Source of the DNA: Legionella quateirensis
Lineage (GTDB): Bacteria; Pseudomonadota; Gammaproteobacteria; Legionellales; Legionellaceae
NCBI RefSeq assembly: GCF_001467955.1
Contig: NZ_LNYR01000012.1
Coordinates: 308,868 to 372,867 of the forward strand
Direction: 5' to 3'
DNA length: 64,000 nucleotides
Each line of letters starts with the position of its first letter. The first letter of the stretch is position 1. Made by a program: the position numbers and the translations under genes. Of the stretch, positions 7,948 to 17,340 are shown in pieces. The notes beneath the pieces were generated by a model. The model was given only the letters and a program-made list of their open reading frames with translations, was not told the DNA's origin and did not search any database.

Positions 7948-10900
7948 ATGAATCTAAATAAAGAACAGTTCGATATTTTATTTGGTCGTTACAGGAGTAA
8001 AAATCCCAATTTTCCAGCGAGTGATGCTGCCAGAAAACAATTCAAACTTGCTATTGAATATATTGAAAGAAAATTTGAATCCGATTTTATTAATTTATTT
8101 GCCTTGAGTAGTTCCAAAGAAGACACATTTGAAGAGCATAAGTCACATTGGGACTTTGCATGCCAAATATTTGATGCGAGTTTACCAGCACAAAATAATT
8201 TTAAATTTGATACCAATAGAGCTGAACTGGAGAAAATCAAGGTAGAACAAAAAATTGTCCATACCTCCCTGATATCAATTCATGGAATGACCAGAAACCA
8301 GGGATTAAGAGAAAAACTAATCAAAGGCAACTTAACAAAATCAGAATGGTTAACCGATCTTGATTTACAACGAATGCTCGAATTAACAGGAACTCAGGAC
8401 AAAATTCATATCCTGACCTTTGATCCACAATCAATTGGTACAGCATTACATTTTGAACGAGAAAAACATACTGACGGCCTACCTTACTCCATTCCAATTT
8501 TACTCAATAAAGGAAGTGACGCCTCTAATCAGGGATCTCATTGGCTTGCTGCTAACATAACAGTTGATCCAACTGCACGTACTGTTTCTTATACGATTAC
8601 TGATAGCATGAAATTATCGGCAAGCGAAGAGCAGGCTTATAAAAAACTGATCGAAGATGCCATTAATTATCAAGAACACAATTCTCCTGATCTTATTTCA
8701 TTTAAAGGTTTTCCCGCAAACGAAGGATGGACTCTTAAACGATCCGATAAAGACGTTGTAAGTCAAAATCAAAATGATGGTTTTTCCTGTGGGTATAGGG
8801 CACTGCATAATTTATTTCAAATTGAAGGTATTGTTGGTGATAATGAAATTGCAAAAGACTATAAAGGAATCAAAGGTAAAGATGGCGGATTACTTGAAGA
8901 CAGCAGTGAGTTAGTAAAGGCATTTTATGAAGCACAACTTGAGAATTTAGTAATCGATGCATCGGTGTATGATGCGATTAATCACAAACAACGAAAACTA
9001 TTTGAATCAGATCATGATCAAAAACGAATCAAAAACACTGCAGTACAAGAAATCCTAACGCTGCAAAATCCCTCAGTCACAGAAGATCCCAGCTTTTTGG
9101 TCAATCCAGCAGTAAGTGAGGCTGTAAACAAGTTAAATGGATTTTCCTCTGTTTTTTCATTTCCCGGAATAAGTGATCCGTCATTAAGCGCGACAGATTT
9201 TGAACAATTGTTTACTCAACTTCAAATAAAACTGGATAGATTAGATATTAATCTAAAAGTACTGACCTTGACTCCCTGTAATGCCGATATGTTGGATGGG
9301 TTAAATGCATATTGTGGCTTAAATGCAGGAATAAGAGTTGATAAACTTAAAATCGATCTCGATCCATCAGTCAACCCCGAGGTCTTTGTCGCTAAATTAA
9401 AATTAGCGCTGAATAACCTCTCAGAAAATAATTTAGCAGAACTTGCTATCTCTGACAAAGGTAATGTTCTGAAAGAAGAACACTGGTTACAAATCTATAA
9501 CTTTGTTGAAAAGAAACAAGTTCCAATTGCCATTACTCTTCCAGAGAAGTTCTTAAATTCTGCAGTACAACACCAACTTGATGATGTTGTTTCTGTTAAC
9601 CAGCGCGTAAAAAATCAAAATGAACTGGGTAAGGAACAAAAAGAGCGAAAAGCTCTGGATATTGAAAACAAAGGAATTCGCAAGAGACCCACTTTAAAGG
9701 ATGCTCGAGCCGGAATAAATATTGATATAGAACTTCAACAGGAACAACAGGTTGAAGTGGCCGTAGCTGTTCAAAAAACTCGTGAGTCAAATGAAGAGGA
9801 AGTAGGCTTTGGTGAAATTCATGCTCTGGATTTAGATGGCATGATGAAACTATTTCTTAGTAAAGGTGGCTTGGCGATTAGTCCTGAAGCCCAATTGATC
9901 TCCAATAGCGAGTTAAAGAAAAACTGGCATACCTGGATGGGAGACATTGTTTATGTGGAACATAATGGTGTTCGTTATGATCCACTAAAATCAGATACTG
10001 TACCCCAGGGAAGAGAGGTCATTATTAGCGATACACGATTTGGTAAAATCAGTATCGAAGCAATAGAACAATTAATGGAACATAGGGAACAATTCCGATA
10101 TGGCCTTAATCCAGATTTTCTTCCGCCTGGATTTGCGTTGGTTCCAGATCCCGGAAATTCTGAGAGTCTTATCTTGCATTATGATAAGAGCGCGGCCCCT
10201 GCCAGTACGGATATAGCTCCTCAACTACAGGACAAAAAGTACAATAAGCCACCATCAGCAGATGTGTTTGCTGAAATGATCAGTTCATTAAAACCCAATG
10301 ATAATGCTCGAGACGCAGTATTATTAAAACAATGGAATGCTATAAACAGTTCTAATTATTCACGAGATAATACTTTTGAATTTCGAGGTCAATTTTCCAA
10401 ATTATTATTGTTGAATAAAGATCAACTGGAACAGGTTTTTAATCTATGTAATGCAGAAGGAACATTCAATGCAAAAATATTGCATTACATCATGGAGAAC
10501 AATCAACGCACAGAATCACTCTTTAAAGGGAATGCTAATAGGACAGAGGATAATTCCGTTGCATTTGACAGTATTGTAAAACTATTTAATGGATCTGAAG
10601 ATTTAGCAAAAAGCTTTATTGAATTATCACATCATATCGCTACTACTGTGCCGGATAAAAACCAACATATTCTTCTGACTTTGTTAGCAGATAATCCTGA
10701 ACTAAAAAATCAGGTCGAAAGCTGGGCAAGCAAACTTTCATTTGATGACAAACAAATGAATGCGCTATTACAAGTTTATACTGAGTATTCAAGCGCAGGG
10801 TTATCAAAATTATTTGATGTATGGAAGGATATTGATAGTGATCTGCTGAAACAATTGAATAATACGGTGTTTAAAAAAGCCGATTCATTTGTTCCCCTGA

Positions 10901-13900
10901 TCAAAGACGAAAAAATGCAGGTTGCATTAAAAGTTCTGAGTGGATTAAGTCAGGATAAAAGCAAATATGCCTGGTGGTCCAAGTTATTAGAGCAACATGC
11001 TTCTGCAGTAGGTTACGACAGTTTACCTGAATTGGTTAGTGCCTTTAATTCATTTACCAAAAAAATTGAAGAAATGGGTTTAACCTTTTATCCCAATGTA
11101 TCCTTCTCTGAAGTTAAAAGTATGCCCACGGTATTGGGACGAATATTAACCATCCTAGAAAATACAGCACCAGCTGACCGAAAACAACAATGGAAAGAAA
11201 TAACTGCCATTTCATTAGAACCAAATGGTGCCATCCGCGAATTTACCCGTTCCAATCTAAAAGTATTTGTTATACCCGAAATGAGGGTTAATCCACTTGA
11301 GTATAACAATACTGATTATTCTGCAAAGGGAAAATGGAAAACCATTGCGGAGCAAGGCAATCTGGTTGAGACAAGAAAAGAATTTTATCGTTTTATCGCG
11401 CACCAGAAAGATCGATTGCCCTTGGATTTTTATCGTGAGATGGATGCAAAAATTGTATCTTCAAAGTGTACTGATACAGAAAAAGCGAAATTATTTGCAT
11501 TGCTGGCCGATAGTACTACAGGGATAACCAACGTAGAACTATCAAGTAATTTAGAGGAGTCAAGACAAAACTGGACTCATATTGTCGATACATTAAATGA
11601 TATCCCTCTACCAAGTGTTTTAAAACTGTTTGAAAGTAAAATTCGGGAACAATTAGTCGATCGTTTATATGACTTAGGTAATGCTCCCGCATTACCAGTA
11701 TTGAAAAAATTACTGGATTTAATTGGCAATGCTTTGAAAATTGAAGGGAGTGTCTTTAACGCTAAATCAGAATTACAAGAAAAAAGTCAGCGTCTCAACA
11801 CTACCTGTTATATTCTTGAGCAAGTCACACAGAATTGGGGTGATTCAATCTATACCGGTATGAAATTTTATACCGATGATACTTATAAAGAACCAGGTGA
11901 ATCAATATTTTATCGTCATTTGGATACCGCGGTAGCACTTTTAAACGGACCAAATGGCTGGGCCTTCGATGACAAGGAATACGGTAGAAAAATACTATCG
12001 CTCATCAGTACATTTGGACTCGCAAATGGGGATAAAGAGGCCAATCAATCCACAGCTTTTAGAATAAGAACAATCTTTGATGCGGCATTAATGTCAAGTA
12101 CATCAGCTGTTAATACTGCCCTATATATGTTGCAATCCATGGATAAAAATGGCCCACCTCCATTAACTCCTGACGATTTATATCAGTTCATTAGTCAATT
12201 TAGCAATGAGTACATTAGTTCAAGGGACATCACTAAAATCCAAAATATGGTCAAAGACCGATTTGAAAACTACTTTCCAGATAACTACTTTAAATTACTG
12301 CAAGCCGAAGGCATGCCTGCTGAAGCAAAACAGGTACTTAACTCCAAATTTAGTGAAAATGAACGTAAGTTTGTTGAGGGATTAGTATCACATTATACTG
12401 AGCCAGGTGATTCCTTACAGTATTTAGATGTTATTAAAAAACTCGTAGTCATAACTCGCGACTTATCAAAATTAGAACGAGAAACGTTTTTACAAAAATT
12501 AAATTCTCCGGCTATTTTAAACAATACAACAATAAATGATTTAAATCAGTTATTGGAAGGTATAAAAAACAGTGGTTCTCCAAATGATTTCCTATTTTTC
12601 CTTAATAAAGCAGAACATTTCAAAGGACAAACTAGTGTCGAAGGTCAAGTCCGTGGTTTAATGCAAAAAACCCAAGTCTATTTGAACACGATACTGCCTT
12701 CAATGGAGCAAATGAAGAGCAAAGTAGTATCCAAGATGGACTCTTTGAATCTGGTTATCGATTTATTGTTAACAACCAATCCCGATAAGTTGGGTTCCTC
12801 ACCTAAAATAGCACGTCCAGATGATAATGATTTTCTAGAAATACAAAAGCAACTTGCCGTAACAGTTGATGCTGCAGATCCTAAACTGCTCGAAACACAA
12901 ATTAACTCATTCATTGAGCAAGTGCCTGGCGCAAAAAATCTTATCGCTCTAAAAAACTTGCAGGAACATTTACAGGACTTGAACAAACCTGAACCTGTTG
13001 TGGTTCAGCCAGAACAGGATAAACCATCAGAAAGTAATATAGTAGTAAAAGTAATTGTTGGCGGAGCAAAAGCAGTAGTTGGCGGAGCAAAAGCAATTGC
13101 TGGATCTATTTATAATTTTTTTAGTGGAACAACTGATGCCAAAACTGAAGTTACCCCAGCAGCAGTCATTCCTGCACAACCAACTCAACCGGTAACCGTT
13201 GTCATCAAAAAACCTAAAATTCTAGATGCCAACTTATTAGCAAAAGCCAGCACTGAACTAGCAACAATTATTGAAAAAAGAAAGCAATTCGATCAAGTGT
13301 TTGTTGATTTGTTTAAAAGTATCAATCAAGCAGCGGAGCATTATCCTGGTGATAAAAACACCATCATCAACTACCTGAGACACTTTCTTTCTAACAATTA
13401 CTCAAGTGATGAACAAATCGTTTTTTCATGGAACAACATCAACTTAATTAAAGATGCATTTATTGATCTTGATGATCCTGATGTGGTTCGATCTCTTTGC
13501 AACCATTTCAGTAATGACGAAGGTGAATTTACTCATGAGTCCTTATTAAAATTATTGTCTTCAGAAGAGTATTCAACATTTCCTAAAGACGAGAAAAAGT
13601 TATTTTTAAGCATCTTAACTTCATTAATTAACAACGATAAGCCCTGTACCCTTCTTGAACTCAACGATTTAATGACTCGATGTAAAGATGAGAAAACGGG
13701 GCCGATTCTTCTTGAAACATTAAAAAATATATATAAATCAGCACCTTACCCTACTCTCGAACAATTTCAGGAATGGGAAAACAAGTGTCCTAAAGATAGT
13801 GACTTAGCGAAGCATCTTGCTGATTGCTATGCACAATTTGATAAAGAACCATGCGCCCGAGAAAGTGTTAATGGGTTCAAACTTGATTTTGCAAAAGAAC

Positions 13901-16740
13901 AAGTCGCCAAAATGGGTGGAGTAACCTACAGCGATAAAGAATTAGAGTCAATTGACAAAGAAGTTAAAGCAGTACGGAATTTATCGACCGATGAAATCAA
14001 AAATGAATTGCTGGAGTTAAGAAGTAAAACAAAAGAGCTAAGTACTGAACGTCTGGTCGCATTATCTGCTGAGCTGATGTATCGGACCAAAGGTATGCCG
14101 GCTGTTTTTGATGAGAAAGGCAAGCAAAAACTGGGACGTTCTTTTGAAATTCATACTACCCAATATTTAGCAATTCACTCCATGCTAAAAGCCGGTACGC
14201 ACGTGACGAGCGAAATTGGTACAGGTGAAGGTAAGTCACGGATTATGATGCTCATGATCTTATGTCAATATGCTCAAGGGAAAACCGTCGACTTTGTTAC
14301 AGCTGATGTGCAACTCGCCACACGAGATTACTTATCCTTCAGATCATTGTTTCAATCTCTGGGCGCTAAAACAAATATTATTTATCAAAATACCCCTTCA
14401 AATGAATATGCTCTGGATGGGATCAATTTCTCAGACGCGGCCAATTTAAGCTTATTCCGTAATAAAGCGCGAAGTGAAGGAAAAGCGCATCAGGTTATTG
14501 CTGAAAATCCCGATCAAAGAGCCATGATGCTTGATGAGGCAGACAGAACCTATTTCGATATGTCTGATACCCGATTTAATTATTCTGCAATGGCTGATGC
14601 AACCATACGCGATATGCCCTGGGCTTATGAAGTATTGGTTGGATTTTTTTCCCAGGATAATCCTGAAATAATGAGGTTGTATCAAGAAGATATTGATGCC
14701 TGCAATAAACTGTTAATTGAGTATGCCTATAATAAAGTGGGACCTGAAAATGCAAAACGCTTGGAATCGGTTGCTCAGTCTCAACTAGAGTCATGGCAAC
14801 AGTCAGCCTTAACAGCTTTGGTACTGGAGCTGGATAAGGACTTTGTGATTAAACCGGATATTGAAATTGAAACGGCCAAGGGTCCACTGATGGTAAGCGA
14901 GGCACGTTTACTCATTGGTAACCGCGAAGATCGCAGTTCTAAATTTTCATTCGGTGTGCATCAATGTCTGCATGCACGATTAAATATGCTGAAAAACAAA
15001 CCAGATGCTGCAAAACCTGGAGATGAAAAATTAATAGCACGATTGGCTGAATGTGAAAACCAATTTTTTATTGATAATGAAAAACAAATTATATATTCAT
15101 CTACCAGTAAATCCATGCTGGATGAGTATGATCAGGGTACGGTCTGCGCTGTAACGGGAACTGCTGGATCAATACGGGAGCAAGAGGAAGCAAAAGCCTT
15201 ATATGGTAGTAGTAAAGATAATGAGGAAATGAGTTTCATTTCAGTTCCAAGACATAGGGGCTTAAATCGAGTCGACTACCCTCTTTACCTCGCCGCGGAT
15301 AAAAAATCACAATTCGAACTTTTTGCTCAACAAATTCGAGAAGCCCGAGCTGCCAATCAACCTGTCGCAATTATTTGTGAAAATGATATAGAAAGTCAGG
15401 CAATGATGGATTACTTAAAAACAGTGTTCCCTGAAGATCCCTCGATGGTTCGAATTAGTTCACAAACAAGTTCAACTGAAGAAGCAGAACATATAGAAAA
15501 CCATGCTGGACTTCCTGGAATGGTTACTGTATCAACAGGCATGATTGGTCGTGGAACAGACATACCCTTGAAAGATAAGGCTGCCGATCGTGGATTAAAA
15601 GTACTTGTAAATTATTTACCTCGGGAGCGAGAGCTGAACCAAATAATAGGCCGTGCAGGTCGGTTTGGCGCTGAAGGTGATACACGTCTTATTCTCAATA
15701 AAGTAGACTTGAAAAAGCAATTCGGAAAAACAAGTCTCAATGATGGCTTTTATACAGCTACAGAAGCCTACATCAAGCAGCAACATGCTATTATGGATAG
15801 AAAGGCTCAGGTTGAAAGGATGATAAAATTTACTGTTGCTGATTTCAGACGAGATTTAACAAATAATTATTTTGATCAATTTTTTAATGAGGTTGCTACC
15901 TATCAACAACCGCATCTAAGCACACCATGGAAGAAATTCTTTGACGAAACGGATAAGAAATGGACTGAAACATGGCAAGCAATCAAAGGAGAAATGGATA
16001 GTATTAATCCGGATGTTTCGGTCATTAATAAACATCTTGATAATTATCAAAATATTGTTCAAGCAAAATGGAATGATTTAAAACAAGAAACATCGTTAAT
16101 GAAACTGGCAGGTAAAACCATGGACTCTCCTACAGATCTGCTGAAGTCTGATGTTGGAGCACTGACCCTGTCAGAGAAATCAAAAGCAATTTTGGCTGAG
16201 TTCAGTCCTGAAAAAATTGCTCCATTAAAAACTGCGGTTTATGATAAATACGATCCGGCTCATGATGGTAAAGCAGTATTATATACTCGACCCTTTGAAA
16301 AATTACGAGCCGTCTTCCGAGGAGAGCGTTCCCTGTTTGCTGATTTTAATGCCTGGATGGATAATAGAGGAATTTTATTCCCTAATCTTCGTGCCTGGTG
16401 GAATGGTCATATGACTTTCGGACAACTATTATTTGGTGGCGCAACTAAGGACAGTGTAGTGATTTCCGAAAAAGGTCGAGAGATTACTGAACAAGCAGTT
16501 TCAAAAACCACTATTAATGGTGGGCCCTCAGCAATGGTTATAGGTCTTGGAGTTAAAAGTGTACCGACAGCAAAAGTCGAGGAACTTGAAGAGGAAAATC
16601 TGAATAAATTATCATCAAGTGTCACTGTACCTAAAGCTGAAGTAAGGTCTATTCTTGAACAATCAGGTGCTCTTACAGAGCATGAGGATGAAGCACAGCA
16701 TGATGCTGAAGTAGAGCCTACTAAATCATTTTCACGTTGA
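7948..16740 (+). CDS. Giant protein: Ulp1/C48-like cysteine protease plus SecA-like DEAD motor, putative Dot/Icm effector
   Basis: 2930 residues in one open frame. Domain 1 (about 90-330) carries a clan-CE protease triad: HW at H198, YTITDSM with D219, and QNDGFSCGYRAL with Q275 and C281. The Q-to-C spacing of six matches Ulp1/SENP enzymes (QxNGxDCG). An unrecognised domain with a Glu/Gln-rich lead-in follows (about 600-760). Next comes a long, apparently helical region (780-1690), a short glycine repeat GGAKAVVGGAKAIAG (about 1705-1720), and more helical sequence. From about 1980 a SecA-type ATPase begins: GTGEGKS (2091-2097), TADVQLATRDY, DEAD (2196-2199), VTGTAGS, GMIGRGTDIPL and QIIGRAGRFG (GRAGR 2568-2572). 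These match SecA IGTGEGKT, TVNDYLAQRD, DEAD/DEVD, MTGTA, AGRGTDI and GRSGRQG. The C terminus is acidic with an E-rich block (VEELEEENL). There is no signal peptide. The real SecA is much smaller and has no protease domain, so this is not the housekeeping translocase. Effector status is inferred from architecture, the PmrA box and the C terminus. Confidence 0.85.
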   Translation: MNLNKEQFDILFGRYRSKNPNFPASDAARKQFKLAIEYIERKFESDFINLFALSSSKEDTFEEHKSHWDFACQIFDASLPAQNNFKFDTNRAELEKIKVEQKIVHTSLISIHGMTRNQGLREKLIKGNLTKSEWLTDLDLQRMLELTGTQDKIHILTFDPQSIGTALHFEREKHTDGLPYSIPILLNKGSDASNQGSHWLAANITVDPTARTVSYTITDSMKLSASEEQAYKKLIEDAINYQEHNSPDLISFKGFPANEGWTLKRSDKDVVSQNQNDGFSCGYRALHNLFQIEGIVGDNEIAKDYKGIKGKDGGLLEDSSELVKAFYEAQLENLVIDASVYDAINHKQRKLFESDHDQKRIKNTAVQEILTLQNPSVTEDPSFLVNPAVSEAVNKLNGFSSVFSFPGISDPSLSATDFEQLFTQLQIKLDRLDINLKVLTLTPCNADMLDGLNAYCGLNAGIRVDKLKIDLDPSVNPEVFVAKLKLALNNLSENNLAELAISDKGNVLKEEHWLQIYNFVEKKQVPIAITLPEKFLNSAVQHQLDDVVSVNQRVKNQNELGKEQKERKALDIENKGIRKRPTLKDARAGINIDIELQQEQQVEVAVAVQKTRESNEEEVGFGEIHALDLDGMMKLFLSKGGLAISPEAQLISNSELKKNWHTWMGDIVYVEHNGVRYDPLKSDTVPQGREVIISDTRFGKISIEAIEQLMEHREQFRYGLNPDFLPPGFALVPDPGNSESLILHYDKSAAPASTDIAPQLQDKKYNKPPSADVFAEMISSLKPNDNARDAVLLKQWNAINSSNYSRDNTFEFRGQFSKLLLLNKDQLEQVFNLCNAEGTFNAKILHYIMENNQRTESLFKGNANRTEDNSVAFDSIVKLFNGSEDLAKSFIELSHHIATTVPDKNQHILLTLLADNPELKNQVESWASKLSFDDKQMNALLQVYTEYSSAGLSKLFDVWKDIDSDLLKQLNNTVFKKADSFVPLIKDEKMQVALKVLSGLSQDKSKYAWWSKLLEQHASAVGYDSLPELVSAFNSFTKKIEEMGLTFYPNVSFSEVKSMPTVLGRILTILENTAPADRKQQWKEITAISLEPNGAIREFTRSNLKVFVIPEMRVNPLEYNNTDYSAKGKWKTIAEQGNLVETRKEFYRFIAHQKDRLPLDFYREMDAKIVSSKCTDTEKAKLFALLADSTTGITNVELSSNLEESRQNWTHIVDTLNDIPLPSVLKLFESKIREQLVDRLYDLGNAPALPVLKKLLDLIGNALKIEGSVFNAKSELQEKSQRLNTTCYILEQVTQNWGDSIYTGMKFYTDDTYKEPGESIFYRHLDTAVALLNGPNGWAFDDKEYGRKILSLISTFGLANGDKEANQSTAFRIRTIFDAALMSSTSAVNTALYMLQSMDKNGPPPLTPDDLYQFISQFSNEYISSRDITKIQNMVKDRFENYFPDNYFKLLQAEGMPAEAKQVLNSKFSENERKFVEGLVSHYTEPGDSLQYLDVIKKLVVITRDLSKLERETFLQKLNSPAILNNTTINDLNQLLEGIKNSGSPNDFLFFLNKAEHFKGQTSVEGQVRGLMQKTQVYLNTILPSMEQMKSKVVSKMDSLNLVIDLLLTTNPDKLGSSPKIARPDDNDFLEIQKQLAVTVDAADPKLLETQINSFIEQVPGAKNLIALKNLQEHLQDLNKPEPVVVQPEQDKPSESNIVVKVIVGGAKAVVGGAKAIAGSIYNFFSGTTDAKTEVTPAAVIPAQPTQPVTVVIKKPKILDANLLAKASTELATIIEKRKQFDQVFVDLFKSINQAAEHYPGDKNTIINYLRHFLSNNYSSDEQIVFSWNNINLIKDAFIDLDDPDVVRSLCNHFSNDEGEFTHESLLKLLSSEEYSTFPKDEKKLFLSILTSLINNDKPCTLLELNDLMTRCKDEKTGPILLETLKNIYKSAPYPTLEQFQEWENKCPKDSDLAKHLADCYAQFDKEPCARESVNGFKLDFAKEQVAKMGGVTYSDKELESIDKEVKAVRNLSTDEIKNELLELRSKTKELSTERLVALSAELMYRTKGMPAVFDEKGKQKLGRSFEIHTTQYLAIHSMLKAGTHVTSEIGTGEGKSRIMMLMILCQYAQGKTVDFVTADVQLATRDYLSFRSLFQSLGAKTNIIYQNTPSNEYALDGINFSDAANLSLFRNKARSEGKAHQVIAENPDQRAMMLDEADRTYFDMSDTRFNYSAMADATIRDMPWAYEVLVGFFSQDNPEIMRLYQEDIDACNKLLIEYAYNKVGPENAKRLESVAQSQLESWQQSALTALVLELDKDFVIKPDIEIETAKGPLMVSEARLLIGNREDRSSKFSFGVHQCLHARLNMLKNKPDAAKPGDEKLIARLAECENQFFIDNEKQIIYSSTSKSMLDEYDQGTVCAVTGTAGSIREQEEAKALYGSSKDNEEMSFISVPRHRGLNRVDYPLYLAADKKSQFELFAQQIREARAANQPVAIICENDIESQAMMDYLKTVFPEDPSMVRISSQTSSTEEAEHIENHAGLPGMVTVSTGMIGRGTDIPLKDKAADRGLKVLVNYLPRERELNQIIGRAGRFGAEGDTRLILNKVDLKKQFGKTSLNDGFYTATEAYIKQQHAIMDRKAQVERMIKFTVADFRRDLTNNYFDQFFNEVATYQQPHLSTPWKKFFDETDKKWTETWQAIKGEMDSINPDVSVINKHLDNYQNIVQAKWNDLKQETSLMKLAGKTMDSPTDLLKSDVGALTLSEKSKAILAEFSPEKIAPLKTAVYDKYDPAHDGKAVLYTRPFEKLRAVFRGERSLFADFNAWMDNRGILFPNLRAWWNGHMTFGQLLFGGATKDSVVISEKGREITEQAVSKTTINGGPSAMVIGLGVKSVPTAKVEELEEENLNKLSSSVTVPKAEVRSILEQSGALTEHEDEAQHDAEVEPTKSFSR

Positions 16741-16813
16741 GTGAAATAAATACTTGGATATTATATACAAATAATTTTTACAATACTATGTACATAAAGA
16801 ACAGGACTTTAAA

Positions 16814-17293
16814 ATGAAAGATGAAATTCTTCAATTAGCTAGAGAAGGTAATGAAGACAAATTATTAAAATTAATAGCAGGTACACGCTTTTATCCTGAT
16901 GCCATCAAAGAGGCAGCTAAATTTAAGCATACTCTGCTTGTAAACAAACTGTTCGAACAATTAAGTTTTAATCCCTATAACACTATTACTGGCTTGACTA
17001 TCCCTCAACTGGCTTTAGTCAACTCAGCACTTGAAGGTTATTCTTCTGGATTACATTTTGCAGAAGTAAAAAACATGGTTTCTTTAGGCGGGAATATTTT
17101 TCATGGGTTGAATGCCTTGATTTCTGAGAGTCTGTTAACAGAAGAAAATGTCTTTAAATTGATTGATTGCGCTAAAGATGAAGTGCAAAAAACAACATTA
17201 TGTGACAGGGTTGAAAATACTTTTGATATAAAATGTCATCCCGGGGTAGAACTGTCTGAAGCTTCAAGCGACACCAAAAGATTAAATCATTGA
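16814..17293 (+). CDS. Small ankyrin-like protein downstream of the giant gene
   Basis: 159 residues starting MKDEILQLAREGNEDKLLKL, a helix-turn-helix pattern typical of the capping start of ankyrin-repeat proteins; one or two further degenerate helical pairs follow (KEAAKFKHTLLVNKLFEQL, ALVNSALEGYSSGLHFAEV). The C-terminal tail is short and polar. It lies 73 bases after the giant gene on the same strand, with GGA seven bases before the ATG, so it may be co-transcribed. It has no signal peptide or membrane segment. The stop codon is seven bases before the left end of the Tn3 element, but the ORF itself does not look cut. Function unknown. Confidence 0.6.
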   Translation: MKDEILQLAREGNEDKLLKLIAGTRFYPDAIKEAAKFKHTLLVNKLFEQLSFNPYNTITGLTIPQLALVNSALEGYSSGLHFAEVKNMVSLGGNIFHGLNALISESLLTEENVFKLIDCAKDEVQKTTLCDRVENTFDIKCHPGVELSEASSDTKRLNH

Positions 17294-17300
17294 GTGAATA

Positions 17301-17340
17301 TCGGGCTTGGGGAGCAATGGAACAGCCAACCGACTTAAGG
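17301..17340 (+). repeat. Left terminal inverted repeat of the Tn3-family element
   Basis: It reads TCGGGCTTGGGGAGC, then AATGGAACAGCCAACC, then GACTTAAGG. It matches the reverse complement of 21380-21419 at 39 of 40 positions; the single difference is CT versus CG near the inner end (GACTTAAGG against GACGTAAGG). Confidence 0.95.

Noticed and set aside
7948..16740. Housekeeping preprotein translocase SecA
   Set aside because: Three times too long, with a protease domain and no SecA C-terminal zinc motif; the motor motifs are SecA-like but divergent.
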